Below, in pieces: positions 45,165-55,920 of a stretch of 64,000 nt of DNA. Every line of letters begins with the position of its first letter. Position 1 is the stretch's first letter. Source of the stretch: Desulfuromusa sp. (lineage in GTDB: Bacteria; Desulfobacterota; Desulfuromonadia; Desulfuromonadales; Geopsychrobacteraceae); contig JAKIUD010000001.1 of the NCBI GenBank assembly GCA_021647765.1, positions 72,258 to 136,257 of the forward strand, written 5' to 3'. Made by a program: the position numbers and the translations under genes. Under the pieces are notes generated by a model. That model did no database searches and was not told the DNA's origin. It was given only the letters and a program-made list of their open reading frames with translations.

Positions 45165-47351
45165 ATGGCGCAGCGTAGAAATCAAATTATCCTGACAATT
45201 GATGACGAAGAAAATATTCGAGACAGTTTTCGAATGTTTTTGGAAGATTACGATTATCAGGTTCTGGAGGCAAGAAACGGTCGGGAAGGGCTGGAGATTT
45301 TTGCCCAGGAAAAACCGGATTTAGTCATCTGCGACCTACGTATGCCAGAAGTTGATGGTCTTGAGGTGATCGAAAAAATCACCCAGGATTCCCCCGACAC
45401 GCCAATTATTGTTGTATCAGGAACAGGAATTATTGGTGATGCCATCGAAGCAATCCGCTGTGGCGCATGGAATTACCTGCTAAAACCGATCCAGGATATG
45501 TCTGTTCTCCTCCACGCCATAAACCAGGCAACTGAACGTGCCCGCCTAATTGTTGAAAATCGTGCCTACCAGGAACACTTGGAAGAAGAAGTCACCAAAC
45601 GAACCCTGGCATTACAAAAAGCCATCAAAGATCTCAACAAATCACACCTGAAATTAAAAGTTAGTGAACAAAAATATCGGGTTATTTTTGATAATCTGCA
45701 GGATGTCTACCTGGAGATGCACTTTGATGGAAAAGTGATAGAGATCAGCCCATCAATTTCACATATTTCACAATATTATCGTGAAGACATCATTAATTCA
45801 TCGATAGAACGGATATTTCCAAGTCTTCAGGATCGTGATCACTTATTTAACCAATTACGAACAGAAGGCAAAATATATGACTACGAACTCAACTTGCAGG
45901 ACAAAGATAAAACTCAAATACCCTGTTCTTTAAATGCCAGTTACCAGAAGGGGAAAGATCAGACAGAAGATAAAATTTGCGCAACTTTACGTGATGTAAC
46001 TGACCGCAAGCAAGCCGAAGCAAGAATTAAACATCTTGCGTTTTACGATTCGCTAACAGGACTTCCTAACCGGCGCCTGCTGCTTGACCGGCTAGAACAG
46101 AATATTTCCCGCATCCGTCGTTCTAATCATTTTGGCGCCATGCTCTTTCTTGATCTGGATCGATTCAAAAACATCAATGATTCTCTCGGACACCCAATTG
46201 GCGACAGCTTACTACAAGAAGTTGCAAAACGTTTACTCCACGACCTGCGTGCTGAAGATAGCGTTTCACGACTCGGGGGGGATGAATTTGTCATGCTCCT
46301 CTCCGATTTGGGAGATAACTCAATCAATGCTGCTGCAATAGCACAACAGAAAGCAGAACATATAAAATTTCGACTGGCGGAAAAATATAATATTGATGGA
46401 CACGAACTTCATGTCACACCGAGTATCGGTGTTGCTATGTTTCCTTCAGACAGAAACAATCCGGAAACGGGGGATGACATCCTCCGCTATGCAGATACGG
46501 CAATGTATCGTGCCAAAGATGATGGTCGAGATACGATACGATTCTTCCTGCCAAGCATGCAGGCTGCTGCAGACAGTCGGCTGGCTGTAGAGAAGGAGTT
46601 ACGTTACGCCCTTGAACGGGATGAACTTTCTTTATATTTCCAACCACAAGTCAATGGCAAAGGTGAAATTCTTGGTGCAGAAACGTTAGCGCGCTGGATA
46701 CACCCGGAGAAAGGCTTTATTTCTCCCGCGACTTTTATCCCCATTGCAGAGGCAACTGGCTTGATTCTACCAATCGGAGAATGGGTATTACAGACAGCTT
46801 GCGAACATTTAAAAGCATGGAGTGACAGTGGAATCGCGGTTAACCACCTTGCTGTAAATGTCAGTCCACGCCAATTTCGCCAACCAAATTTTGTCAATCA
46901 AGTGGAAAATATTCTTGCGCAAACCGGCGCAGACCCAACCCAACTAGGACTTGAACTAACCGAAGGGATGGTGATTGACAACATTTCGGATACCATTGAA
47001 AAAATGAAAGCACTTAAAAACCTCGGCATCGAATTATCAATTGATGATTTTGGCACAGGATATTCCTCACTGACCTACCTAAAAAAAATGCCTCTAGATA
47101 TCTTGAAAATTGATCAATCTTTTGTCCGTGACATTGAAACAGATGTCAACGATGCTGCAATTGTCGATACAATTATTTCTATGGCAACCCACCTGGATCT
47201 TAAAGTGATCGCCGAGGGGGTAGAAACCAAATTTGAACTTGAATTTCTAGAAGAAAAAGGTTGCCCCCTCTACCAGGGATATTTTTTCAGTAAACCAGTC
47301 CCAAATGAACAATTCATTAAACTTCTAAAAGCTGGAACAACTTTCTGTTAG
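45165..47351 (+). CDS. Response regulator with PAS, GGDEF and EAL domains
   Basis: The 728-residue protein has a receiver domain (about residues 5-120; Asp in DLVICDLRMPEVDG), a short coiled coil, a PAS domain (about 175-290), and a GGDEF cyclase domain (RLGGDEFVMLL). A C-terminal EAL phosphodiesterase domain follows, in which the signature Glu is in AETLARW and the metal/catalytic block in IDDFGTGYSSL. Both catalytic motifs look intact, so it may make or degrade cyclic-di-GMP. The start follows AAAGGTG. Confidence 0.93.
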   Translation: MAQRRNQIILTIDDEENIRDSFRMFLEDYDYQVLEARNGREGLEIFAQEKPDLVICDLRMPEVDGLEVIEKITQDSPDTPIIVVSGTGIIGDAIEAIRCGAWNYLLKPIQDMSVLLHAINQATERARLIVENRAYQEHLEEEVTKRTLALQKAIKDLNKSHLKLKVSEQKYRVIFDNLQDVYLEMHFDGKVIEISPSISHISQYYREDIINSSIERIFPSLQDRDHLFNQLRTEGKIYDYELNLQDKDKTQIPCSLNASYQKGKDQTEDKICATLRDVTDRKQAEARIKHLAFYDSLTGLPNRRLLLDRLEQNISRIRRSNHFGAMLFLDLDRFKNINDSLGHPIGDSLLQEVAKRLLHDLRAEDSVSRLGGDEFVMLLSDLGDNSINAAAIAQQKAEHIKFRLAEKYNIDGHELHVTPSIGVAMFPSDRNNPETGDDILRYADTAMYRAKDDGRDTIRFFLPSMQAAADSRLAVEKELRYALERDELSLYFQPQVNGKGEILGAETLARWIHPEKGFISPATFIPIAEATGLILPIGEWVLQTACEHLKAWSDSGIAVNHLAVNVSPRQFRQPNFVNQVENILAQTGADPTQLGLELTEGMVIDNISDTIEKMKALKNLGIELSIDDFGTGYSSLTYLKKMPLDILKIDQSFVRDIETDVNDAAIVDTIISMATHLDLKVIAEGVETKFELEFLEEKGCPLYQGYFFSKPVPNEQFIKLLKAGTTFC

Positions 47352-47587
47352 GAGCTATTAACAAATAGCGTGGCTAATATTGCGCTGAGATGCAAAATAC
47401 TTATGTTACTTAGCTATAACTCATTAGCGTTGAATAGTATTTACCTACCCAACAACTTTAAAGCGCCAAAATCCTCCTCTGTATTTCCTATCCGTAACAC
47501 GACAAAATATGGTATCAACTGCAATCATAATTTATGAAATGCGCAATCAAACAAACACGATGAATAAAACTATGCGGAGGAGATTCT

Positions 47588-48112
47588 ATGAGCACGCAAG
47601 AAATCGTCAAAATGAAAACCAACAAAGGGCTGATCGTTATTGAACTCAACTCCGAAAAAGCCCCTATCAGCACTGAAAATTTTCTTAATTATGTTCGAGA
47701 AGGTTTTTATGAACAGACAATTTTTCACCGGGTTATTCCTAACTTTATGATTCAATGTGGCGGCTTTACTTCTGAAATGGCTCAGAAAAAAACTCGGGCT
47801 GAAATCAAAAATGAGGCCGACAACGGATTGAAAAATCTTCGTGGTTCACTTGCCATGGCGCGCACCCAGGTGGTTGATAGTGCCAGCAGTCAGTTCTTTA
47901 TTAATTTAGCTGACAACGATTTTCTCAACCATCAGGGAAAAACCCCAACCGGTTACGGTTATGCTGTTTTTGGACAAGTGACTGAGGGAATGGACGTGGT
48001 GGACGAAATTGCCAAAGTCAGTACGGAAAACAGCGGCCATCACCAGGATGTTCCAAAAGAGGCTGTTATTATTGAAAGTATGTCAATCGAAAAATCCAGC
48101 AGCAGCTCGTAA
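47588..48112 (+). CDS. Peptidyl-prolyl cis-trans isomerase, cyclophilin type
   Basis: A cytosolic proline isomerase assisting folding. The 174-residue protein has the cyclophilin core: [16 protein letters not shown] (with the active-site FHR), [20 protein letters not shown] and [17 protein letters not shown]. There is no signal peptide, so it is PpiB-like. GGAGGAG precedes the ATG. aguA follows after 20 bases. The 236 bases before it show no gene. Confidence 0.94.
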   Translation: MSTQEIVKMKTNKGLIVIELNSEKAPISTENFLNYVREGFYEQTIFHRVIPNFMIQCGGFTSEMAQKKTRAEIKNEADNGLKNLRGSLAMARTQVVDSASSQFFINLADNDFLNHQGKTPTGYGYAVFGQVTEGMDVVDEIAKVSTENSGHHQDVPKEAVIIESMSIEKSSSSS

Positions 48113-48132
48113 CTTTTACAAGAGCATCAAAT

Positions 48133-49173
48133 ATGGGGTATCGTCTCTCAACCACACGTCGGCTCCCTGCAGAATGGGAGCCACAGGATGCAATTTTACT
48201 GGCTTGGCCACATGAACAGACCGATTGGCAGTCGATTCTTAATCAAGTCACAAAAGTCTATATCGAATTAATTCGCCAGATTGTCCGCTTCGAAAAAGTT
48301 GTCATAATCGCACCAGAGCCCGATATTGTTCGCGACACTCTCAAAAAAGAATCCATTATTTCTTCTAATATTTCTCTACACAAAATCGACACCAATGACA
48401 CTTGGATACGCGATTTTGGACCAATAACCATTTACACCAACGGTCACCCACAGTTACTTGATTTCACCTTTACTGGTTGGGGATCAAAATTTCCAGCTGA
48501 GAAAGATAATCAGGCGACCCGGGAACTGCATGACACAGGAATACTTAAGAAAGGACAAAGATATCCTACAAACCTGGTATTGGAAGGAGGCAGCATAGAA
48601 AGTGATGGATCCGGCACACTATTGACAACATCGACATGTCTGCTCAATCCGAACCGCAATCCACATCTTGACAGAAAAGGGCTGGAAGCAGAATTTTCAA
48701 AACTGCTGGGGTCAAATTATTTCCTCTGGCTCGACTACGGCTGGCTGGCTGGGGATGATACCGACTCCCACATTGATACCTTGGCTCGATTGTGTCCAAA
48801 TGAGACCATTCTTTATATCCATTGCACTGATCTGGAGGATGAACATTATCTTGAACTGAAAAAAATGGAAACTCAGCTCAAACAATTCAGGACGAAAAAC
48901 GGACAACCTTATCGCCTCCTCCCTCTCCCCATGCCTCTAGCCTGTTACGATGATGATGAGCGGCTACCTGCATCCTATGCAAATTTTCTGATCATAAACA
49001 GCGCAATCCTTGTTCCAACCTATAGTGATCCAACCGATACCCTGGCACTAAAAACCATCGGCAAAGCATTCCCAAAACGGGAAATTATCGGTATTGATTG
49101 TCGTCCATTGATCAAGCAACATGGGTCTCTACACTGTATTTCCATGCAACTTCCGCAAGGAGTCCTAGCATGA
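48133..49173 (+). CDS. aguA: Agmatine deiminase
   Basis: Hydrolyses agmatine to N-carbamoylputrescine and ammonia. The 346-residue protein belongs to the porphyromonas-type peptidylarginine deiminase family: LAWPHEQTDW, NDTWIRDFGP, NLVLEGGSIESDG, GDDTDSHIDTLARL, and the catalytic cysteine in GSLHCISMQLP near the end. The stop overlaps the aguB start (ATGA), coupling two successive steps of putrescine synthesis. Confidence 0.96.
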   Translation: MGYRLSTTRRLPAEWEPQDAILLAWPHEQTDWQSILNQVTKVYIELIRQIVRFEKVVIIAPEPDIVRDTLKKESIISSNISLHKIDTNDTWIRDFGPITIYTNGHPQLLDFTFTGWGSKFPAEKDNQATRELHDTGILKKGQRYPTNLVLEGGSIESDGSGTLLTTSTCLLNPNRNPHLDRKGLEAEFSKLLGSNYFLWLDYGWLAGDDTDSHIDTLARLCPNETILYIHCTDLEDEHYLELKKMETQLKQFRTKNGQPYRLLPLPMPLACYDDDERLPASYANFLIINSAILVPTYSDPTDTLALKTIGKAFPKREIIGIDCRPLIKQHGSLHCISMQLPQGVLA

Positions 49174-50054
49174 ACATCTTAAAGGTTGCTTTGATACAAC
49201 AAAGCTGTGTTAACAATCACCGGGAAAATATTGAGAATAGTTGCCAACGAATTTTTCAAGCGGCGGCACAAGGAGCTGAACTGGTTATTTTACAGGAGCT
49301 ACATAGCAGTCACTATTTCTGTCAAACAGAAGATATTGCTAACTTTGACCAGGCTGAAAACATCCCCGGAGAGACAACACTGAGATTTGCCACCTTGGCA
49401 AAAAAACTGGGAATCGTTCTGGTTATCTCACTATTTGAAAAACGGATGCCAGGGATATACCACAATACCGCCGTGGTTCTGGAAAAAGACGGTAACATCG
49501 CAGGAACCTATCAAAAAATGCACATCCCTGACGATCCAGGCTATCATGAAAAGTTTTATTTCACCCCCGGTGATCTTGGATTTAACCCCATTACAACTTC
49601 AGTCGGGAAACTGGGAGTTATGGTCTGCTGGGATCAATGGTACCCTGAAGCAGCCCGGTTGATGGCTCTGGCAGGTGCGGAAGTCCTTATTTATCCTACC
49701 GCTATTGGCTATGATCCAACGGACAATCCGCAGGAACAACAACGTCAGTTGGCAGCATGGATAGTGGTGCAACAAGGGCATGCTATTGCCAATGGAATCC
49801 CGGTTGTTGCTGTAAATCGAGTTGGTTTTGAAGCTGACCCAAGTGAAACTACCAGTGGGATAATTTTCTGGGGGAACAGTTTTGTTGTTGGATGTCAGGG
49901 GGAAATTCTTGGTCAGGCAAGTGCAAACAAGGAAGAACTTTTATGTGTCAATATCAACCTTGATCAAAGTGAAAAAGTTAGACAGATCTGGCCGTTTTTC
50001 CGTGACCGACGCATTGATCAGTATCAAGAGATACTGAAACGCTTTCGTGATTAA
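49170..50054 (+). CDS. aguB: N-carbamoylputrescine amidohydrolase
   Basis: Releases putrescine from N-carbamoylputrescine. The 294-residue nitrilase-superfamily protein has the catalytic Glu in LQELHSSHYF, the Lys in QKMHIPDDPGYHEKFYFTPG and the Cys in VMVCWDQWYPEAAR. These are the characteristic blocks of plant-type and bacterial AguB. The start at 49170 overlaps aguA. The pair indicates an arginine-agmatine-putrescine route, the decarboxylase lying elsewhere. Confidence 0.96.
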   Translation: MNILKVALIQQSCVNNHRENIENSCQRIFQAAAQGAELVILQELHSSHYFCQTEDIANFDQAENIPGETTLRFATLAKKLGIVLVISLFEKRMPGIYHNTAVVLEKDGNIAGTYQKMHIPDDPGYHEKFYFTPGDLGFNPITTSVGKLGVMVCWDQWYPEAARLMALAGAEVLIYPTAIGYDPTDNPQEQQRQLAAWIVVQQGHAIANGIPVVAVNRVGFEADPSETTSGIIFWGNSFVVGCQGEILGQASANKEELLCVNINLDQSEKVRQIWPFFRDRRIDQYQEILKRFRD

Positions 50055-50066
50055 ATCTCAGGTTAA

Positions 50067-50252
50067 AAAGGGCGCTAGTTCTAGCAGTATTGCGGTGAAC
50101 TCGGGACTGTCCTCAGCACCATCGGGGGCTGTCCCGAAGTTTACGAGCCACGAAGAACTGCACTGGTTTGCGCCGCAAAAGACTGGGACAGCCCCCATGC
50201 GGGGACAGTCCCGGTTTTGCTGCAAAGTTCCTTAAACTAGCGCCATTCAGAA
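50067..50252. repeat. MITE-like repeat, copy 3
   Basis: Third copy, with the clearest ends: GGCGCTAGTT on the left and AACTAGCGCC on the right are exact inverses. The inner GGGACTGTCC/GGGGACAGTCCC pair and the core GAAGTTTACGAGCCACGAAG are conserved. It lies between convergent aguB and metK. Confidence 0.8.
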
Positions 50253-50281
50253 CTCACCCTTTTTTTAAAATAGACAGTTCT

Positions 50282-51451
50282 TTAAAAACCAGCACGAAAC
50301 CGAAGAGAATCAGACCGATCAGTCAATTCCCAGGTAAAATCAGGTAGTTCCCTACCAAAGTGACCATAGGCGGCGGTCAGCCGATAAATGGGTCGGAGCA
50401 GGTCAAGCTGCTCAATAATTGCAGCAGGACGCATATCAAATTCGTCCTGGACAATCTCAGCAATCTGGTTTGAGGGTATTTTACCTGTTCCAAAACTATT
50501 GATCATGACTGACACAGGTTCTGCAACACCAATTGCATAGGCTAGTTGAACTTCACATTTGCGCGCCAATCCCGCTGCAACAATATTTTTCGCAACATAG
50601 CGCGCCATGTAAGAGGCACTACGATCAACTTTGGATGGATCTTTACCGCTGAAGGCACCGCCACCGTGGGAACCTTGCCCACCATAGGTATCGACAATAA
50701 TTTTTCGGCCGGTCAGACCACAATCCCCCATAGGCCCACCGATAACAAAGCGCCCGGTTGGATTGATCAGATAACTGGTTTTATTATCAAGGAGATCAAG
50801 GGGAAGAACTGGCTTGATAACCTCTTCAATAACAGCTTCTTTCAGATCAGCATAGAGAACATCTGGATTATGTTGAGTCGAAATAACAACGGTATCAATC
50901 CGGGTAGGCTTGTCATCAATATACTGAATTGATACTTGAGATTTACTGTCAGGACGTAGAAAATCAAGCTGTCCACTCTTGCGCACATCTGCCAGTTTCT
51001 GGGTCAGTTTATGGGCAAAAGTAATGGGCATTGGCATCAATTCAGGAGTTTCATTACAGGCAAAACCAAACATCAAGCCTTGGTCTCCTGCACCCTGCTC
51101 GGTAAACAGCCCTTCCCCTTCACTCACTCCCTGGGAAATATCGGGAGATTGTTGATCAATCGAAGTCAGAACTGCACAAGTTTTATAATCAAACCCGATG
51201 GCCGAATCATTATAACCAATCTCTTTGATGGTTTGCCGGACAATCGCGGGCAAATCCGCATAGGCGGTGGTAGTAATTTCTCCAGCAATAATTGCCATCC
51301 CTGTTGTCACCAATGTCTCACATGCGACCCGGGCTCTTGGATCCTGCTCAAGAATGGCATCAAGAACAGCATCAGAAATCTGGTCAGCAACTTTGTCGGG
51401 ATGGCCTTCCCCCACGGATTCTGAAGTAAATAAAAAATCGGTCATTGGCAT
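50282..51451 (-). CDS. metK: S-adenosylmethionine synthase
   Basis: Makes SAM from methionine and ATP. The 389-residue protein has [20 protein letters not shown] at the start, the [12 protein letters not shown] hexapeptide region, and the P-loop-like [26 protein letters not shown] precedes the ATG. It lies 36 bases downstream of ptsI. No SAM riboswitch is visible in that short gap. Confidence 0.97.
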   Translation of the reverse strand: MPMTDFLFTSESVGEGHPDKVADQISDAVLDAILEQDPRARVACETLVTTGMAIIAGEITTTAYADLPAIVRQTIKEIGYNDSAIGFDYKTCAVLTSIDQQSPDISQGVSEGEGLFTEQGAGDQGLMFGFACNETPELMPMPITFAHKLTQKLADVRKSGQLDFLRPDSKSQVSIQYIDDKPTRIDTVVISTQHNPDVLYADLKEAVIEEVIKPVLPLDLLDNKTSYLINPTGRFVIGGPMGDCGLTGRKIIVDTYGGQGSHGGGAFSGKDPSKVDRSASYMARYVAKNIVAAGLARKCEVQLAYAIGVAEPVSVMINSFGTGKIPSNQIAEIVQDEFDMRPAAIIEQLDLLRPIYRLTAAYGHFGRELPDFTWELTDRSDSLRFRAGF

Positions 51452-51487
51452 TTGTATCTATCCTTTCCTTCTTCTATACCGTTATCG

Positions 51488-53263
51488 TTATATCAATGGT
51501 TGCGCAAAAATATCAGGCAATCGGTTGCGCATTTCATTCTCAATCATTATCGAAACTTCTTTGCTGGTCGACAGTGATAATAATTTATCAACCAGAAGTT
51601 CTCCATCTTGTTTAGAAATCTGCCGCAATACCCGTTTAACCCGGGGAACACACGCAGGATTCATGGAGAGCTCATGCAACCCCAACCCAACTAATACCAA
51701 CGTGTAAAGCGATTCACCAGCCATTTCACCGCAAATACAGACCTCAATACCAGCAGAATTTGCCGCATCACAAGTTGCTTTTAGTGCACGTAGAATTGCC
51801 GGATGTAACGGGTCATAAAGGTAAGCAACATGTTCATTCCCGCGATCAACTGCAAGAAAGTATTGTATCAGGTCATTGGTGCCAATAGAGAAAAAATCAA
51901 CTTCCTGAGCTAATAAGGGAGCTATCATAACGGCAGATGGAGTCTCGATCATAATTCCGATAGCAAGACCGGAGTCATAGGCAACTCCTTCCCGATCCAA
52001 CTCGGATTGAATCTCACTAAGAATTTGTTTGCAAGCTCTAATTTCAGCAACCCCACTGATCATGGGAAATAAGATGCGAACCCTTCCACAACTTGAGGCT
52101 CGTAATATAGCCCGCAGTTGAATTCTAAACAAATGACCCTCATGGAGAGAAAATCGAATTGCTCGCAACCCCATTGCCGGATTAGCTTCATCTGCAAGAT
52201 TCAATTCTGGGACAAACTTGTCTCCACCAATATCAAGGGTTCTAATTGTAACCAGCTCACCTTCTGCCTGCTGGAGAATTTTGCAATAGGCCTTGAACTG
52301 CTCTTCCTCATCGGGTGGCTCACTCCGACCAAGATAGAGGAATTCAGTACGATAGAGCCCAATACCTTCAGCAGCATATTTTTTGGCCTGTTCAATATCA
52401 CTGGCGATTTCCAGATTACCCCGCAAAGGAATATATATCTGATCTATCGTAACAGAAGGGAGACCATAATAATTTTCAAGCTCTAGCTCCAGGTGTTCAT
52501 AGTTTTTTTTTCGCTGAAGATATTCCTTAAGCGTCTCTTCTGAAGGTTTCAAAATAACGACGCCATTGGAACCATCGATAATAACTGACATCCCTTCAGA
52601 AACCATAGAGGTAATAGATTCCAACCCGACAACTGCGGGAATATTCAGTGAACGAGCCAAGATGGCGGTGTGGGAGGTTCGCCCCCCCTTGTCCGTCATA
52701 AAACCAAGAATTTTAGAGCGATCCATCTGCATCGTTTCTGCTGGAGAGAGATCATGCGCAACTACCAATGATTTTTGCCCATTTTTCCCAATGGAACGTT
52801 CACCAACACCCGTGAGTATCCGCAACAGACGCTCCCCTACCGCATCAACATCAGAATGCCTCTCACGCAGGTATTCATCATCAATTTTGTCAAATAGTGC
52901 TCGAAGTTGTTTAAGAACCTGCGACAAAGCTCCTTCTGCATTCATCTGCCCACGTATCGCTTTTTTGGTTCCATCCACCAACATCTCATCCTCAAGAATG
53001 AGTAAATGGGTATCAAGAATATACAAATGTTCCCGCAGATGCTGTTGTTTGGAAACCGCCTGTTTGATTTTTTCTAGCTGCTCCCGGGCACGATCTACGG
53101 CTTGCTGAAAACGCACTAATTCAGCATCAACCTCTGCGGGTTCAATTAATGATTGATTGATCATAGGGCGTTGATCAAGCAGGCATATCTCCCCGACACT
53201 GATACCCGGAGAAACCCCTATTCCAACCAAATAAGTATCTTCAGAAACCTTAATCTTCTCCAA
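51488..53263 (-). CDS. ptsI: Phosphoenolpyruvate-protein phosphotransferase (Enzyme I)
   Basis: First enzyme of the sugar phosphotransferase system; takes phosphate from PEP and gives it to HPr. The 591-residue protein has the phosphohistidine motif GGRTSHTAILARSLNIPAVVG near residue 197, GTNDLIQYFLAVDRGNE, and the C-terminal CGEMAG with its catalytic Cys. The likely start is TTG inside the end of the HPr gene (14-base overlap). Confidence 0.95.
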   Translation of the reverse strand: MEKIKVSEDTYLVGIGVSPGISVGEICLLDQRPMINQSLIEPAEVDAELVRFQQAVDRAREQLEKIKQAVSKQQHLREHLYILDTHLLILEDEMLVDGTKKAIRGQMNAEGALSQVLKQLRALFDKIDDEYLRERHSDVDAVGERLLRILTGVGERSIGKNGQKSLVVAHDLSPAETMQMDRSKILGFMTDKGGRTSHTAILARSLNIPAVVGLESITSMVSEGMSVIIDGSNGVVILKPSEETLKEYLQRKKNYEHLELELENYYGLPSVTIDQIYIPLRGNLEIASDIEQAKKYAAEGIGLYRTEFLYLGRSEPPDEEEQFKAYCKILQQAEGELVTIRTLDIGGDKFVPELNLADEANPAMGLRAIRFSLHEGHLFRIQLRAILRASSCGRVRILFPMISGVAEIRACKQILSEIQSELDREGVAYDSGLAIGIMIETPSAVMIAPLLAQEVDFFSIGTNDLIQYFLAVDRGNEHVAYLYDPLHPAILRALKATCDAANSAGIEVCICGEMAGESLYTLVLVGLGLHELSMNPACVPRVKRVLRQISKQDGELLVDKLLSLSTSKEVSIMIENEMRNRLPDIFAQPLI

Positions 53264-53516
53264 ACCCAGCCTCGATTAATTCTGCAATAACATCCATTGC
53301 CTGTTGCTCATCATCACCTTCCACAACCACAGCAATGTCTGTCCCCTGCGGTGCAGCAAGGAGTAAAATTCCCATAATACTCTTTCCGTTCACTTCAATA
53401 TCATCTTTGATCAGATTGACTTCAGAGTTAAACTTATTGGCCGTCTGAACAAATTGGGCAGCCGCCCGGGCATGTAATCCCAAACGATTTACTATTTTAA
53501 AATTACGATTTTGCAT
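53250..53516 (-). CDS. ptsH: Phosphocarrier protein HPr
   Basis: The 88-residue carrier passes phosphate from Enzyme I to the IIA domain. His15 lies in NRLGLHARAAAQF and Ser46 in VNGKSIMGILLLAA. Ser46 is the site used by HPr kinase, which is also encoded here (hprK), so both catalytic and regulatory phosphorylation are expected. The start at 53516 is the ATG after GAGGGG. Confidence 0.95.
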   Translation of the reverse strand: MQNRNFKIVNRLGLHARAAAQFVQTANKFNSEVNLIKDDIEVNGKSIMGILLLAAPQGTDIAVVVEGDDEQQAMDVIAELIEAGFGED

Positions 53517-53530
53517 ATTTTTTTTACCCC

Positions 53531-54304
53531 TCAAAAAGAAATCAAACTAACCACATCGGCCCAAAATAGTCCGATGAAGAAAATACTGATAACAGTTATA
53601 AGAACCAGCAGCAGAGTTGATAATCCTTTACGTGCCACAAGCCCTAGGAAAACCATCGGTATGAGAGTTAACATCCCCAACCAACTCGGTAATTGATGTT
53701 GGGTTAACTGGGAAAAAACCATAAATGCACTCAGCCCACCAAGAATTACAACAGCGGTCTCCTTAGTATGAATAGCCCAGTCTGGCAATCTGTGCTGCTG
53801 GATGAACTCCACTGATTGCATCCCCTGGCGATAACCACGCACAAAAAATACTGTTCTGAACCAAGTCGGTACAATATTATAAATCAGGATAAAAATGAGC
53901 GGTGCCCAGAGAATCCCCTTAACAGCAAAAAACAGTGCTACACCTGCTGCCAAAGGGCGCAAGCCACCCCAGAATAGAGCATCACCGATAGCAGCATAGG
54001 GTGCGGCAACCATCTCTTTAAAATTATCAATTTCAAGGGTCTGATCGCCAACAACTGCAGCTTGTTCTTCTTCCAATTTTAAAACAGCTCCGGCAACCAT
54101 GGGAGCCAGATAAACATGGGTATTAAAATAACCAACATATTTGCGGCTGACATCCAGCAATTTTTCCTTTTTGTAGAGCTTCCTCAATCCTGGCAACAAA
54201 GAATAAAAAAAACCAATTCCCTGCAATCTTTCAAAATTCCAGCTTGCTTGTAGCAACAGCAATCGCAACCAGATGTGCAGGCGGGTTCTCCTTGAAATAG
54301 CCAT
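53531..54304 (-). CDS. PTS mannose-family IID component
   Basis: A membrane component of a mannose/fructose/sorbose-class PTS permease. The 257-residue protein begins RLLLLQASWNFERLQGIGFFYSLLPGL and has the EMVAAPYAAIGDALFWGGLRP block diagnostic of IID (first part given), followed by hydrophobic segments. It lies between IIC and HPr in one operon. Confidence 0.9.
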   Translation of the reverse strand: MAISRRTRLHIWLRLLLLQASWNFERLQGIGFFYSLLPGLRKLYKKEKLLDVSRKYVGYFNTHVYLAPMVAGAVLKLEEEQAAVVGDQTLEIDNFKEMVAAPYAAIGDALFWGGLRPLAAGVALFFAVKGILWAPLIFILIYNIVPTWFRTVFFVRGYRQGMQSVEFIQQHRLPDWAIHTKETAVVILGGLSAFMVFSQLTQHQLPSWLGMLTLIPMVFLGLVARKGLSTLLLVLITVISIFFIGLFWADVVSLISF

Positions 54305-54305
54305 G

Positions 54306-54995
54306 TCACACCAACCACATCAAGAGAAAGGACATACAAAAAGAAGCACAAAACAGGGTAATCGCTCTGCTGACATTGATCGTCCCTAGAATGACGGCAA
54401 TGCCAACCAAGGGCAAAGCCAATTGCACCCAGGCAGATGAATAACTTAATGGTTGTTGAAGAAGAGGCCAAAGAAAGGGAATAATTAGTAAACCACCCAC
54501 TAAAACAATTGCATAAGTACCTATTGCAGCGAGAGAAAAGCTGGTTAATCCACGTAAATGCTGTAATTCAGCCTGCAGCAATGAACCCCGGTCGAGAGCC
54601 AAATCAACCTGTTTTATCAATCGAACATTGTATTGCCTGGCATAACGATCAAAGTATTGACCCACTTTACCTAGGGGGATAGCAACCAACAAACAAAGCA
54701 ATAGCAACTCAATCCCTGAAGCATTTAATGTTCGACCCAAAATAATTGCCAGAACACTACTGGCGATTGCCACCTGAGTATCATCTGGAGGAACTGCTGC
54801 ACCAACAGGCAACCTTGCAAGCCACAACAACTCGACCATTACCCCGATCTGCAGTCCGATCTGGGGCTCACCCAGAATGAGAGCAACCAAAGGAGCTGCG
54901 ACAATAGGTCTTGAAATCATGATCTGCAGAATCGCAACGCGATCCAACCCACAAACTAGGGAGACCAGAGCTCCAAGGAGTAAGCTGACAATCAT
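54306..54995 (-). CDS. PTS mannose-family IIC component
   Basis: The 229-residue, very hydrophobic protein has GLDRVAILQIMISRPIVAAP and GLQIGVMVELLWLARLPVGA near its start, matching IIC of the mannose class, which forms the sugar path with IID. Its ATG overlaps the IIB stop. Substrate unknown; such permeases in sugar-poor deltaproteobacteria may be chiefly regulatory or specific for unusual sugars (inference). Confidence 0.88.
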   Translation of the reverse strand: MIVSLLLGALVSLVCGLDRVAILQIMISRPIVAAPLVALILGEPQIGLQIGVMVELLWLARLPVGAAVPPDDTQVAIASSVLAIILGRTLNASGIELLLLCLLVAIPLGKVGQYFDRYARQYNVRLIKQVDLALDRGSLLQAELQHLRGLTSFSLAAIGTYAIVLVGGLLIIPFLWPLLQQPLSYSSAWVQLALPLVGIAVILGTINVSRAITLFCASFCMSFLLMWLV

Positions 54996-55489
54996 TTTCC
55001 CCTCCTTCTAGAAGCAGGAATTAATTTTCTCCAGGGGCGCTCACCATCTGCAGGAATACAACGGGCAGTAATCTTGACCCCAGCTTGGTCAAGGAGTTCC
55101 AAACGATCCAGATCAGCCGGATCAAGAAATAATGTACAGCTAAGCCGAGCTTTACCTTTATTCGCTTGTAAATTTCCCAGATTCAATCGGTTATATATCA
55201 AGCCACCCTGATAAGCACGTACGGCATCGGAAGTTGTGCCAAAAAGTAGGAGAACCCTGCGGTGATCGAGTTGGGTCGAATTTACCAAGGCAATCGCTTC
55301 GGCTACTGTACCAATTTCAACCCTGATTCGACTCGGAACAGAAGCCTGCATCATCAATTTCTGCAACTGATTCCCGGCAATCTCATCATTGGCAACCACA
55401 ATACAATCGGCTCGGACAAAAGGAACCCAAGACTCCAAAACCTGTCCATGAATTAACCGGTTATCAATTCGGGCAAGAACAAGAGCCAT
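54992..55489 (-). CDS. PTS mannose-family IIB component
   Basis: The cytosolic phosphotransfer domain. The 165-residue protein begins LVLARIDNRLIHGQVLESW, with the phosphorylated histidine at about residue 14. The ATG at 55489 has GGAG five bases upstream and shares one base with the IIA stop. Confidence 0.93.
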   Translation of the reverse strand: MALVLARIDNRLIHGQVLESWVPFVRADCIVVANDEIAGNQLQKLMMQASVPSRIRVEIGTVAEAIALVNSTQLDHRRVLLLFGTTSDAVRAYQGGLIYNRLNLGNLQANKGKARLSCTLFLDPADLDRLELLDQAGVKITARCIPADGERPWRKLIPASRRRGK

Positions 55490-55917
55490 CAATTCTCCAA
55501 TGTGCCGTTATATCCAGCAGAACGCAACAGTTCAGAAGGACGCATAATTGCATTTTTAGCATAATCCTTGAGCAAAGCAGTCAGTTCGTCCAGATTTTTA
55601 TTCACACGAGCGCCAGCACCCTTGATTAGCATTGGCAAATTAATTCCGGTAAGGATTTCAACTACCCCTTCCTGTAGAAATTCAGCACTGATGTTGGTCG
55701 GGGTTCCACCGAACATATCAGTCAGAATCAAGGTTCCATCTCCATCTTTTCCAACCTTATTGACAGCTTGCTGTAGTGCATTTCTGGCAATATCGACAGA
55801 CACCTCATAATTTATACTAACCGACGCAACGGCATTAAGTGGCCCGAGTATCAACTCGGCTGCCTGAAGGAATTCGTCAGCCAAATCAGCATGCGTCACA
55901 ACAACAATACCAATCAT
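55489..55917 (-). CDS. PTS mannose-family IIA component
   Basis: The 142-residue single-domain IIA accepts phosphate from HPr on His9 (VVVTHADLADEFLQAA). The later motif GTLILTDMFGGTPTNIS is the family signature. It follows rapZ by three bases and is the first PTS gene of the operon. Confidence 0.94.
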   Translation of the reverse strand: MIGIVVVTHADLADEFLQAAELILGPLNAVASVSINYEVSVDIARNALQQAVNKVGKDGDGTLILTDMFGGTPTNISAEFLQEGVVEILTGINLPMLIKGAGARVNKNLDELTALLKDYAKNAIMRPSELLRSAGYNGTLEN

Positions 55918-55920
55918 CAG